Of a stretch of 64,000 nt of DNA, positions 11,328 to 23,880 are shown one piece after another. The notes beneath the pieces were generated by a model, which was not told where the DNA came from, did not search any database, and saw only the letters and a program-made list of their open reading frames with translations. The stretch is taken from assembly GCA_039654915.1 (NCBI GenBank), contig CM077597.1, positions 79,920,001 through 79,984,000 of the forward strand, read 5' to 3'. Positions within the stretch are counted from its first letter, which is position 1. Every line of letters starts with the position of its first letter. Both the position numbers and the translations under genes were made by a program. The stretch comes from Aquilaria yunnanensis (lineage: Eukaryota > Streptophyta > Magnoliopsida > Malvales > Thymelaeaceae).

Positions 11328-12390
11328 GGGTAAAATCCACCGGGGGTACCTTAGCTTATTTTTTTTATCTTAATTGGATACCTTACCTTCAAGTTGTTCT
11401 AGCGAGGTACCTTACCTCTTATCGCGTGTCCTGTCCAAGTACTTTTCGTTAATTTCAAAGTTATATCTAATGGAAAATCCTGATGTGGCATAAAAAAAAT
11501 TACAATAAATAATAAAATAACACTTGTGGTCCTTATATTTTTTAAAAAACTAAAAAAAACCCCTAAAATATAGGAGGAAGAGATCACCGCCCCATATCCC
11601 TAGCCCTCCCCCCCCCCCGGCAGCGCCACCCTGTTTTCTTGTATCGATCTCATCAAATCTCCGACATTAAGATTCTCATTGGCTACTGGCTCCCTCTCTA
11701 GGCATTTCAACTCTCTTGTACCCAAGACCAACTCGATCCTCCTCCGCATCGATCGAGTCATCTCCCCCCGAATCGGACGCCTCTCTGAATCCGTCTTCCT
11801 CTCCTTCCTCAGATCTCTCCTCAGTCTCGTCTCCTTGAAGCCTCGCTATAGGAGCCTGACAATTTCAATTTTTCTTCTTACCTGAGTTCTATTTGTCAAA
11901 TGTTCAAATGATTCAGACAATCGCCAATGATTCAGTCGATCTCCGCCAGCTAGGATGATTTTTGCTTGCAAATCTGATGATCCCGAGCTCACTCGAACCT
12001 CGATCAAAAGGTTAGGGAAGACGAATAGGCCTACCCCTAAGGGAGATGCGCCGCCGCCAGATTTGATCTAATTTTTCCAAATTCGATGAGATCGATATCG
12101 GAAAATAGGGCAACAGGGGAGCAGCAAGATTTAAAAGCATTTTAGAAGTTTTGGGGGTTTTTTGTAATTTTTTTCAAAAATATAAGGACAACAAGTGTTA
12201 TTTTATTATTTATTTTAATATTTTTTACATCACGTCAGTATTTTTCATCAGACAAAACTCTGAAATTAATGAAAAGTACTTTGATAGGACACGCGATAAG
12301 AGATAAAGGGCTTTGTTAAGATAACGTGAAAGTAGGGTATCCAATTAGGACAAAAAAACAATCTAAGGTACCCCTGGTGAATTTTACCCC
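11328..12390. mobile_element. Pack-MULE-like element with 9-bp TSD
   Basis: 1,063 bp, flanked by a perfect 9-bp TSD AAATATTAA (11,319-11,327 and 12,391-12,399). The left end GGGTAAAATCCACCGGGGG and the inverted right end GGGGTAAAATTCACCAGGGG open arms of more than 200 bp that pair along most of their length. Between the arms, 11,590-12,130 is GC-rich, gene-like DNA (CT-rich start, serine/arginine-rich frames) with no recognised domain and no transposase. Long TIRs, a 9-bp TSD and a GC-rich non-TE core fit a Pack-MULE. The donor gene is unknown. Confidence 0.8.
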
Positions 12391-12399
12391 AAATATTAA

Positions 12400-12550
12400 T
12401 ATAAATAAATTTCAATTAAATTTAAATACAAAAATTGAAAATTGTGCAAAGAATTTGAGACAAAGGGAGCACTATCTAAGACCATTTCCCTTGCAATTTG
12501 AGCTAAGGGAAAATTACAAATAACCCCTCTATGGTTTAGTTTAACCTACA
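12400..12550. mobile_element. MITE remnants flanking the solo LTR
   Basis: 12,400-12,475 is the right half of the Stowaway-like MITE seen at 40,206-40,432. From about 12,505 a Mutator-type MITE end begins (GGGAAAATTACAAATAACCC). This second MITE is cut by the LTR insertion and resumes at 15,990. The unbroken version is at 40,460-40,745. Confidence 0.6.
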
Positions 12551-12555
12551 CTTTT

Positions 12556-15500
12556 TGTAATAACCCTAGAAATTAAGTAAAATAAAATTACCAAATTACC
12601 CTAAATAAATAAATAAATAAAATTAAAAAAATAAAAAAAAAATAATAATAAGTAAATAAAATAAATAAATAAAAATTAATTAATTAACATTTTTTCCTCA
12701 AGGGTATTTTTTTAATTTTACCTACCAATTTAGAAAATAAATATAAAATTAAGAATCTTGATCCTTAGATAATTCCTTTAGTAGTTATTAAGTCAAATTC
12801 CAAACTAGAAGCTCAAAGTTATTTTCTTTAGGCTAGCGGCATTTTTGTCATTTCCAACTGAGCATCGGATGGAAAATCTAGGAGCACCATTGGATTCTTC
12901 TCACAAAAATGAGTCAAAAGAAATTTACCTCACTCATTTCTAAAGTCGTTTGCTTAGGTTTTAAAAAATTTACCTACACACTTGTAGGGTTTAAACCGGA
13001 TTCGTGTTACCGCTACATATGATAATTTTTTTTTCCCCTAACCCTAACTTTTTTTCTTATCAAACTATCCAGCCGCAACACCTCCTGGAGTATTTAGAAA
13101 AAATAAAATAATTATCTCATTGTCTCCATTTTTCCTTAATTAAACCCCATGCACTAATACGTTTCTATAACTCCTTTTCTTACCTTTTTGTTTTTTTTTT
13201 CTACTCCTTGTTTCTATGTGACCAAGTGTCCCAATTGGTTTAGAAACTAGACCTGTCTTTTCTTTTCACAATCAACTGCCGCTTCTTGTTCTTTCCTCCA
13301 ACAACAACTCACCACCACAAGAAAGCAAAAAATCAGATTTTGGGAAAAAGGCAGACCACCATCCTTGGTCCTTTCCTCACTGGTTATTATCTCGTTTATT
13401 CCTCCATCAAAACGGTGTAAGTACAGCCCTTTACGCTATGATTACTTTTTATTCTAGATTATTAGAACAATAATTTTTGCCTAATCTTGCCTAGCTTCAT
13501 TAAGTTTAAGGAAAACCCCTTCCGGACACCAAAATTTGATCCCACGCATATCGATGATTCCAAATTTGTTTGTGTAAGTCTAAATCCCTCTATATCCCTC
13601 TTTTAATTTTTTTCCAGCACCTATAGGCCTTATATTCTTGCTGTAAATTTGTGGTAGATCATTGTTAATCAAAGTTTGGATTTTTGCACTCGTTTCCAGT
13701 GCAATCGGGTCCATACTTGCTCCTAAACCCCAGTAAGCTACCGTAGCCTTTTTAAAATTCTTTGGCTGCCAATTTCAAATCCTATAGCCCTAACAATTAT
13801 CTTATCTTTGCTGTCCATGTTGTTACAAGGGTTATAAAATCCTTACTTGAAGGTTTGACACTTCTTTGGACTCCCGGAGCGCCAGAGATCCCAAAAACAC
13901 ATCGATAACCAAAATAAAAAAATTTTCCTTCCAATATCAGTTTTTACAGCCATTAAATGAGCATATAACTTAGTGTGTGGCCGCTGTAATTTTTAGGATC
14001 AATATCAAGAAGTCTCCCGACACGATCCCGAGTAGGCACGAAGCCACTGGAGACACGCCGAGACCCTTTTTGCTCACTAGGTAAAATTTCGGCTTAGATG
14101 CCAGGAACATGAACCTTCCAAGTACCATTTAGGAAAATTTCTAAATCTTAGCATTTTTCTAATTTTCTACCTTACTAACATTTTGTAGGACTGTCCTAGG
14201 AAATCGCCCTCTTTCGCCGTATTATTTCGAACTAGGTAAGGGGAAAGAATGGGTTAGTTCTCGTGGGCCCTCTTAGGCCCAAAATAAGCATCACCCCGAA
14301 TAATAAATTCTAAATAAACAATTGGGCTAAACAAAATCTTTAAATGCATGGGCAATATAGGTTGGGTAATTAATTAGTTTTCCTAGAATTTTATTTTATT
14401 TTATTTTAGTTCTCTTCCATTGAGATGTAATTTTGGTTGGTTGGTTGCATGGTTGTAATGATGTGATGTATGATGTATGTTGGCGCTAGTATCATATTAG
14501 GACCGCTTGTAACAAAAATTAAATTAGAAATATGTTAGGACCGCCTAAATAAGCTCATTAGTACCATGTTTAAGGCCGGCGAGAGAAACACCACTAGTAC
14601 CATATTTAGGGCCGACAAGCTCGCTAGCAATATGATGAAATTGAAAGCAACCGTTAGTGGCATGTTAGGGCCGTAATAAATTACTATAAGCCGATAGATA
14701 AAAGATTAGAAGCATAAATGCTAAATGACCAATTTAGAAAGAATTCACGAGAAATGAGATGAATATTTATCACAAATACACTTAAAAAGATATCATTGAT
14801 TGTTATGACATCATGTAACACTAAGCTAAGATAACACGATAAAAGAAATAAGATGCACTAGAATCATGACACTCTACTAAAAAGAGTTAAAATGAAATGA
14901 GCTACAGTCATGCATCAATTGGTTGTTGCATATGATTGATATTTGTCATACACAAAATTGCATTAAGTAAAAGATTTGAGGAGTAAGATAAAACATGAGG
15001 CATGCATGTTGGTGATGGACCATATCTGTATGACCTGACAAGCCGTAAATTTAGACGAGAGGTTCAAAATGGACGATTCGAACCCGAGAGGCATGTTAGG
15101 GTGGCAGCTGACCGTCCCTAGTCATGAACCGATATTGACTTGGAGTATGGAGATATGATTTGTGTGCTGTCCAACCATAGCTGGTGAGGGACCATGCTTA
15201 TGACTGGTATCACGAGAGGCTTTATCTCGGCGTAGGTATCCTAAGAGGCTCTGGCTTGGTGGCATCTCTAGTGGCACTGCCTAAGAGTTTTCCCGAGAGT
15301 GGGTGATGTACACACTCACCACCCTAGGTTCGTCCAACGGCATTTAAGTATTGGATTAAATGAGCGATCAATAAGATATGATTTAATCGGTAAAAGGAAT
15401 TATGCATATGCATGGTAGTTCAAGCATGCTATTAGGACTTTGATATTGTTGTTATGATGATGTACGGAATTGTTTTTTAATTAAATTGCTATAACTTAAA

Positions 15501-15984
15501 TTTTATTATTTGTTGTTGTTTGTTATGGGAATATTAGGACCCACATGATGGGCCTGATACTTCCCCCTTACTGAGCAAGTTGTGCTCACCCCTCTTTCTA
15601 AAATGTTTTTCTTAGGTGAGTACTATAAGGAAACAAAGTACATTGAACCATATAATGAGGTTCAAGATGTGGAGCAGACTGAGTCATGGTATGCTGTAGC
15701 CCCTCGAAATTAGAACTGGCTGGGACTGGGTTTCAACTTTGTGTTATTTGATTTATAAAGAAACAAATGGTTTGTTTAAATTGGCACATTATCCACATAT
15801 TAGTTTTCCTGGGATTGTCACTTAACTACTCTGATTTCGTTTAATACTCTTAGTGTTTGGAAAATAATTTAAAATAAAATGTTTTACCTCATATTTCTTA
15901 AATTATTTTTAATTAAATGCTTTATAATTCTAGGAATTTAAGATATCTTTTAAAATTAAGGTTCATAAAATTGGGGGCGTAACG
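12556..15984. mobile_element. Solo LTR of a large LTR retrotransposon (Ty3/gypsy type likely)
   Basis: 3,429 bp starting TGTAATAACCC and ending GGGGGCGTAACG; the first and last bases are nearly inverse, as in LTRs that start TGTAACxCCCC. A perfect 5-bp TSD CTTTT flanks it (12,551-12,555 and 15,985-15,989), and the uninterrupted target is visible near 40,510 (CCTACACTTTACCCATC). No gag, protease, RT or integrase is present and no second LTR, so this is one LTR left after recombination. Landmarks such as ACTGAGCAAGTTGTGCTCACC near 15,570-15,590 are common in long plant gypsy LTRs. The AAT/AAAT-rich run at 12,590-12,690 is low complexity. Confidence 0.8.
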
Positions 15985-15989
15985 CTTTT

Positions 15990-16288
15990 TCCATCTATTT
16001 CAAAAAACATACACTTTACCCCTTATTTTTTTATAGTATCTGACAATAACTCTTAAAACCATAATTTAAACTGTCTGATAACTATATTTCAATAATTTTA
16101 TGATTTTTTATATTTTTTTTACAACTAACTGACTTTTAAAAGATACGGGTATGCATTTATAGGGAGGAAAATGTGTTTACAGAAAGAAAAAACTAATAAT
16201 TTAAAATGTTTATTAACTATAAAAAATATTAAAAAGATTAAAATTACTGAAATATAACTATTGTACAGTTTAAATATAGTTTCAGAAT
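15990..16288. mobile_element. Interrupted Mutator-type MITE, right part
   Basis: Continues the MITE split by the solo LTR (CCATCTATTTCAAAAAACATAC). Related to 2,467-2,760 and 40,500-40,745. No gene. Confidence 0.55.
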
Positions 16289-16488
16289 GGGTAAATATTT
16301 TTAGTTGTCCCTACACTATGCCCAAGTTGCTTATTCGTCCCCAAACTATCATGTGTTACACCACTCATCCTGAAACTATTTAATTGTTGCTATTTTGTCC
16401 TGTTGTCACCTAAACTGTTAAATATGGATGGAAAATTGTTGCCACATCAGCAGAAACATCATTTTTCCATGCCATATCAGCTGCCATC
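16289..16488. mobile_element. Half copy of the Mutator-type foldback MITE
   Basis: Starts GGGTAAATATTTTTAGTTG and follows the left arm of the foldback element, including the TTTAATTGTTGCTATTTTGTCC stretch in two parts, to about 16,445. It then passes into CACATCAG-rich sequence without a right arm. The truncation abuts the left edge of copy B block 1. Confidence 0.65.
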
Positions 16489-17415
16489 ATTCCTCCAGAT
16501 TAATATTTGGTAAAAATTGCCACTAGAACTATATTTTTTTCATTTTTAATCATTTTAGTCGGAAACGTTTACTTCTTTCTTATTTAGCCATCATATTGGG
16601 ATCTGAGAAGAGAAAGGGTTCGATACCATGGTAGAACCGATTGGTTGGTTACATGTCTCATCTCTTCTTCCTTCAGTCACCGATTTTCGTCGTGAAACCA
16701 TCCCCATCACCAATTCGCCGATTCGCACGAATCTCCGTTGTCGATTCGCTTCCCTCTGTCACTGATTCACACTTTCTTCCATCTCCTATTTTCACTTCTC
16801 TCTTGTCCGCCGTCGCTTCTCAACTTTCACGCTTCATCCGCTGTTGCTTCTCCACTTCCACACATCGATTTGCCGTCGCTTCTCAACTTTCATTCACCGT
16901 CGCTTCTCCATTTCAGAACCCATTCGACCAAGTTTGTTTCTTGTTACAAAAGTGCTTTTAGCCCTCCTATTTCTACGTTAGTTTGTTTTCGTCCTAAATG
17001 TTTCTGTGTTAGCAGAATAGTCACTACCAGCATTGGTAATTTGTATTTTTGTTTTATTTTTTGTTTATTTTTTGTTTTAGCCACAAATTAATTTGATAAA
17101 ATTTATAATACAGAGAATTATAATTTTAGGCTAGTTATTCGATTATTTAAATAATTTAATTTACTAGATCTTTTTAAAAAAGTCAAAAATTTATTGAATT
17201 AATGCACTAAAATACTTAATAATATTTAACCAAATTGTTCTTGGTGGATTTGGTAAAGTTTTAAGACTTATCTTATATTTTTTATGTACTTTCAATATTT
17301 AAAATCTTAGAAAAATTTGTACTAATTGCATACATGTTATTTGTATTCGAAGAACTGGTTAGTTTATTTCATTCAAATCCGATTAGTATTGTAGACCATA
17401 TAAGTATCCCAATCA
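16489..17415 (+). repeat. Segmental duplication copy B, block 1
   Basis: Matches 46,166-47,098 and the start of copy A. It begins at a shared ATTCCTCCAGATTAA and loses similarity at about 17,416, where telomere-like repeats start. The block includes CT-rich, gene-like DNA with an imperfect tandem repeat of about 33 bp at 16,780-16,925. Divergence from C is visibly greater than between A and C. Confidence 0.85.
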
Positions 17416-17519
17416 ACCTAGGAAAACGGAATAGTAGTAACTCCTAAAATTTAAAACAAATGTCAAGTTTCTTAATGATTTTTTTTTAAATTACACTTAT
17501 CTCCCACCTATTTTATAAA

Positions 17520-19800
17520 CCCTAATTTGTAACCTAAGACATTAATCCTTAGCCCTAAACCCTAATCCCCAAGCCCTACACCCTAATCTCATACCTTATA
17601 CCATATACCCTAATCTTAATCCCTAACCTTATACCTTGTATGCCAATCCTAATCCTTAACCGTAATTTGTATTTTTATTTGATTTCTTATTTGTTGTTTC
17701 AGTCATAAACTAAGAGTCAATTTGTTTTAATTTAAATCAACCTAATCCAATATAACTTATTTTATTTTTAATCAATAATCTTAATATTTAAAATTTTAGA
17801 TAAATTTACACTAATCTATAACCCCAAACCCTAAGCCTAATGCATAATCTTATTCCTAACCCTAAACCTTAATCCGTAACCCTAATCTTAACCCTAAACC
17901 CAAACCCGTAACCCAAAACCTTAAGCCTAAACCCTAATCCTAAATCCTAACCAAAATCTTTAGGCTAGTTGTGCAATCATTTAAATAATTTAATTTACTT
18001 AATCTTTTTAAGAAGTCAAAAATTAATTGAATTAAGTTGCTAAAATACTTAATAAATCTTTAAGTACAAAAAAAAAAAGAAAATAACACATAATTTGTTT
18101 TCATCCTTCTTAATTTATGTACTATTTACAAATGGTGCAAATAATCTAGATACATGGATTAATATTTATTTTATATAATTATATACATTGTTCATATCAT
18201 TAGTTAATAATTATACTTTTTTGGCCTAAAAAGAAATGATTTATTGGTTTCAAGATATTTAATTATATATGTGATGATTACATTAAATAAATTGAATATC
18301 ATTAAATATAATTATATTAATTAACTATTTTACTGAATACATATTTCTGCTTATTACTATATTATTATTATTGTTGTTGTTGTTGTTGTTGTTAATAATG
18401 TAAGAATTAATAATAAGAACAAATTGCATGAATTATATACTCCAATTTTTTTTGACAAACAATTAACTAGTAATAATGACCAATTTGTTATTTCATTTTG
18501 GAAAAAAAATAATTACATATTTTAAACAAAAACCCCTAATACTAATTCCCAATCGACAACCCTAAATCCCAAACCTTAATCCTAAACTCTAACCTTAAAC
18601 CCTAATTCTTAACCCTAACCATAACCCTAAATATAAGATTTTTTTTACCAAATAAGTAATTTCCTTTATTATTTTTAATCCATAGATATATATTCTTATA
18701 TTACCACTAAGTTATCATTTCAATTTTTATTTTCATTTTTTTAATCCACACTTTTTATATATTTATTTAATACTAAATAAAACTTTAACTGTAACATAAC
18801 TATAACATAATGCAAAATCTCAAAATTTGATGTTCAGGTTTTTTTTGTTCAAGTTCAATAAAAATTAGTTCAATTTCTATCTCAGGTAATTTTAAGCCAG
18901 GTTATTTAGGACGGGTAATTATGGAGACTATTATGGATGCCAAACAACTAAAATTAAATAGTAACAAAAATAAAAAAAATGGAATGAAAAATAAACCCTA
19001 ATCCCTAACTCTAATTCCTAATCATTAACCCTAAACCTTAAACTTTAATCCTAAGCCTTAACCCCAAACCTTGATCCTTAACCCTATTCCCTAAATCTTA
19101 ACTTAACCTTAATCCCTAATCTCTAACCCCAAACCCTATTCCCTAATCCTAAACCCTAACATTAAATCTCTAACCCTAAACATAATCTTAATCCTAAACC
19201 CTTAATCCTTAACCCTAACCCTAAACCTTAGCCATAACCCTATTCCCAAAACCTTAATCCCTAATCCCTGACCCCAAACTCTAATCCCAATACCTAATCA
19301 CTAATCCCTAACTCTAATTCCTAATCAATAACCTTAAACCCTAGACCTTAATCCTTAACCCTATTCGCTAAACCTTAACCTAACCTTAATCCCTAATCCC
19401 TAACCCTAAACCATAATCCTTAATCCTAAACCCTAACATTAAATCCCTAACCCTAAACATAATCTTAATCTTAACCTCTTAACCCTAAACCCTAACCTTA
19501 AACCATAATCCCCAACCCTAAGCCATAATCCCTAATCATAAACCCTAGCATTAAATCCCTAGCCCTAAACATAATATTAATCGTAACCCCTTAATCCTAA
19601 ACCCTAAACCTAAACCCTAACCTTAATCCCTAATCCCTAACCTTAAAATCTAATCTTAATCCCTAATCCTAAACCATAACTCTAAACCCTAAACTTTAAC
19701 CTTAACCATAACTTTATTCCTTAAAGCGTAATCCTTACTCCTAAACCTTAACATTAAATCCCTAACCCTAAATGTAATCCTAATTCTTAATCTCATACCA
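17520..19800. repeat. Degenerate interstitial telomere-like repeats
   Basis: Hundreds of CCCTAA-type words (CCCTAAA, CCCTAAT, CCTTAAC, CCATAAC) in three clusters, about 17,520-17,960, 18,535-18,640 and 18,995-19,800, all with the C-rich strand on top. AT-rich interruptions separate the clusters, including (TTG)n at 18,371-18,393. The plant telomere unit is CCCTAAA, and most units here carry one or two changes or an extra base. No gene. Consistent with an old interstitial telomeric repeat or a telomere-derived satellite. Confidence 0.8.
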
Positions 19801-21440
19801 TATAACCTGAATCTCATATTAGCTGAACCTCAGTTTGATATCATTTAACTTAAATTTGATACCACATAACCTAAATCTCATACTACTTAACTTGAATCTT
19901 ATACCATTTAACTTGAATCTCATACAACTTAACCTGAATCATATACCATAACAACATAATTCTCATGCCCCAATAACCTGAATCTGACACCAATTAACTT
20001 GAGTCTTATTTCACATGAACCTGAATCTCACACCACTTAACCAGAATCATATACCACTTAACCTAAATCTCATACTACAAGCACCTGAATCTCATACCAC
20101 AAGTTCCTAAATCTTATGTCATTTAACCTGAATCTCATACCACTTACTCTCAATGTTATACCATAACCTGAATTTCATATCATACCAGTTAACCTGAATC
20201 ACATACCACTTAACTTGAATCCTATATCACAACAACCTAATTCTCATACCACAATAACCTAAATGTTATACCTATTAGCCTGAATCTTATACTACTCTCG
20301 TGGTAGGTCAGTCCAGTATATAAGTTTTCCAACTTATACCCATATGTAGACTATATATCTTATATTAATCTCCACATATGCTAGTCTTTATATATTATTG
20401 TAACCCGTTCCACGAAAATACTAAACTAGGGACATTTAAGAATATCATCATTCTAGGGTTATAATTATATTTATTACATTACGCAGAAACAAAAAAACAA
20501 ACATAATTACTGGATTAATGCCTCAATGTGCAAAATACAATTATCTCATGATTGGCTTTTAGGCACAACACTAACAATGTTTTCATTCCAAACTAGTTAT
20601 GAATGTTTGCATTCCAAATAAGTTGATAATTTTTCCATTTCAAATAAGTTATGAATGTTTCTATTTCATTATAAACAAGTTGTGAATGTTTGCATTGCTA
20701 ATAAGTTGGGAATGTTTCGAATTCCTTTTATTTTAGAACTTGTTTGGAATGAAAACACTCATACCACTTAACCTGAATCCTATACAATAACAACCTAATT
20801 TTCATACTACAATAACTTGAAACTCATACCATTTAACTTAAATCTCATACCACTTAACCTGAATCCTATACCATACCAACCATAATGTCATACCACAAGC
20901 ACCTGAATTTCATACCATTTAACCTGAATCTCATACCATTTAACATGAATCTCATACCACTTAACCTAAATCCAATACCACAAGCACTTGAATCTCATAC
21001 CATTTAACTTGAATCACATACCACTTAACCTGAATCATATACCACTTAACCTGAATCGCATACCACAATAACCTGAATCTTATACTGCTTAACCTAAATC
21101 CTATACCACAATAACCATAATCTCGTACCATTTTACCTGATTCCTATACCGCAGTAACCAGAATCTCATAGCACATAACCTGAATCTCACACCACTTAAC
21201 CTTAATCCTATACCACAACTTAAATCACATACCATACTAGCTAACCTAAATCGCATACCACTTAACTTGAATCCTATACTACATCAACCTTATACCATGT
21301 AAACCTAAATCTCAAACCATGTCAACCTAATTCTCATACCATTTAAATTTTATATCACATAAACCTGAATCTAATACTATTTAACCTGAATCCGATACCA
21401 CCTAACCTAAATATCATACTGTTTAGCCTGAAATACATAC
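19795..21440. repeat. 21-bp minisatellite (CATACCACTTAACCTGAATCT)
   Basis: Tandem array of about 60 imperfect 21-bp units, with variants ending CACAA, CACTT or CATTT. It directly follows the telomere-like cluster with a short transition near 19,790-19,860. Interrupted at about 20,290-20,760 by unrelated sequence containing an inverted-repeat element. There is no coding frame of interest. Confidence 0.88.
20578..20757. mobile_element. Small inverted-repeat element inside the minisatellite
   Basis: 180 bp bounded by 21-bp inverted repeats differing at one base (TGTTTTCATTCCAAAC at the left; the right end inverts to the same). Its interior holds four imperfect repeats of a TTGCATTCCAAATAAGTT unit. 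No clear TSD, so it may be a MITE or a local foldback. Confidence 0.55.
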
Positions 21441-22250
21441 CGCATAACCTGTAACCTGTTTTTCATGTTACATTATGGTTTTCTTATTTTGTATACTTTT
21501 GTTACATTTTTAAACTTAGGTCCTTAACTGATAAAAAAAAAGTTTGGGGATGAGCCATGAAAATGGGGGTATTGGTACCACCCTCTGTATTTTAGAATTA
21601 TCCCTGCCAACAAACACCCTCCCCTTGATCCTCTTCGTCGCACGCACCTGAGCTCTTCTATTTTCCAATCTTCTCGCCTCCACCGTGTCTAGATCTGTTG
21701 CTGAAGAAATCCAATCTCGTAATCGGTTCCCTGACTTCAATCTTACTATGAAGCTTATAATCATGTCGAAAATGGAGTCATTTCATAAACAATTGATTTC
21801 AGCCAAACAATCAGTAATCCAAAACCATACATTGTTTAAAAAAGGAATAACCTGCAACTTGGAAAAAAGAAAAAAAACCATGATTAATTGGAAGGTTTTT
21901 TCCTCTGGATCAATGTTTGGAAGAAGGGGGAACAAATTACATGGTAATACTAAAGGATAATGTTTTATCAAAACTAAAATCAGTAAAAAACACACTTTGG
22001 TCAAATATACACTACAAATGAAATTAACAAACAGACAATGCCCTGATTAAATATACATGACACTGGGGAAAAAACCAAAACATGACACTGGGAAGCAGCA
22101 CGAGGCATAATGCCAGTTTTTGAAACGAGAAATCGACCTTCTTCATCTGTTTACACTTAATCATGTATATCTTATACCTTATCTGTCTACACTTTGTTAT
22201 ACCATCACGAGGTTTCTTTCTGCCTATCAATATATTTTTTGTACTCTTTT
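21441..22250. other. Unassigned interval
   Basis: 21,560-21,730 is GC-richer with short open frames on both strands. The minus frame contains an arginine-rich tract (VEARRLENRRAQVRATK), but no domain is recognised. The rest is AT-rich without a supported gene. It may be a truncated captured fragment. Confidence 0.35.
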
Positions 22251-22783
22251 CTCAGGCTTAAGTTAAAAAAGCAATGTTTGAGTTAGGTAATTTTAAAGCT
22301 CCTGGCCTAGATGATATTCCTCCAGTGGTTTTCAAAAAGCACTGGTATATTATGAGACATGTTATTACAGAAGTTGCTATTTCATTCTTGAATGGTGGAA
22401 TCCTCTTTCACCAAATAAATCATACTTTCATTACAGATGGTTGAAGATTTCAGGCCTATAAGTCTACAAATACCTTGTATAAGGTAATTTGCAAAAACCA
22501 TAGCTAATAGACTAAAAGTGGTATTCCATTCTCTGGTTTTGAAGTTTCAAAATGCTTTTGCCACAAGGAGATGTATCCAGGAAAATATTATTTAATGCTT
22601 CACGTTGTCAAGCAAACCTGTGTGCAAAGCAGACCGAAAGGTTATAAAGCAGTTATTAAATTAGACATTTGGAAGGCATATGATTGTCTTCAATGGTTTT
22701 TCATAAAAACAGTCCTAAGATCTATGAAATTTCTTGGAAATTGGATCCACTGGATAATGCAATGTGTATCCTCAGTCTTGGTA
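22250..22783 (+). pseudogene. LINE (non-LTR retrotransposon) reverse-transcriptase remnant
   Basis: Plus-strand translations, joined across frameshifts, show plant L1-type RT landmarks: FKAPGLDDIP near 22,300, DFRPIS-like text near 22,447, the start of an ANRLK motif near 22,500, and then IKLDIWKAYDCLQW (about 22,645-22,690) with WIHWIMQCVSSVLVNG up to about 22,783. The KAYD aspartate corresponds to the first catalytic Asp of the RT palm. The YADD box, endonuclease and tail are missing. The fragment is cut exactly where copy B block 2 starts. Confidence 0.8.
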
Positions 22784-23299
22784 AATGGCTGTGTAGACAT
22801 CAAAATTTTATTAGGTCAAGAATAAATTAAACCCAAATAAAGTGTCTAGCCCATTTTAAGATTGATGTCCGAAATTCAAAAGCCCATTGAATTTGGAGAT
22901 TATACATCAAAGATGTATAATTTTTAGAGCCCAGAAAATAAATAACCTAAGGCCTCGAATATGTTAAAAAGATTTTAACATGTTTTAACATGTTGATTTG
23001 TTTTCACAAGTTTTTAAAAAATATACATCCATGGGAATTTTTAACAAGTTGTGAATTGTTTTCACTTCTAGATTTTTCTTGTAAAGAACATAAATATATA
23101 CATATGTTTCTGGGTTTTATATGTATATTTCTAAATTTTTTGTGAAGACCACATATATATGTATGGCTTTGGAGTTTATATGTCTGAGACTGGTTCATAT
23201 ATGTATGAAATTAGAGTGGTAGTGTGTGTGTGTGTGTGTGTGTGTGTGTCTATATGTATTTATATATATATTCCCATTGCATGAAACCGAAAATAATTT

Positions 23300-23880
23300 G
23301 TATGAAATTGAATTGCTATTATGTAAAACTAGGTTGGTATATATATAAAACTGTGTTTCTACTGTATGAGTTTTGAGTTTTGATAGTGTATGACACCAGA
23401 AATTGATTGTATGAAATTGAAAATTATTTATATGAAACTATGAAATATTTGTGTGGAATTGAGTGTTTTTTTGTAACGTAGTTTGCAAGTACAATAATGA
23501 AACATGAAATACACCTAACAATTCAATTGGTGGGGAAACAGAGCCCGAAGATAATTCATAGATGCAATTGATATTGTATTGTATGAATCTAAGATCGCAT
23601 TTTAAAAGTGCGAAGTTCCTATTATCCCAAATTAAATGGCGATGTATGAAGCTGAGTTCCTTTTGTATAAAACAAAGTTCCTTTTATATGAAACTAAATT
23701 TTTATTTTATGAAACTGAGTTGCAATTATACAGAATTGGATTCTTATTATATTAAATTGAGTTTATATTTTATAAAATTGGGTTCTTATTATACAAAATG
23801 GTTTCTATTATACGAAAATGAATATTCTTCATAAAGTCTAAAAAAAACTCTTCAAATATAAAACTGAATTTTTCATGTAT
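23300..23880. repeat. 21-bp-period minisatellite, copy B
   Basis: Same array as 7,510-8,150, with individual units lost or diverged (for example GTATAAAACAAAG in place of GTATGAAACTAAG). The phase across 23,646-23,810 is intact. Confidence 0.85.

Noticed and set aside
17520..19800. Functional telomere
   Set aside because: Repeats are heavily degenerate, interrupted by AT-rich DNA and followed by more than 40 kb of other sequence, so at most a relic.
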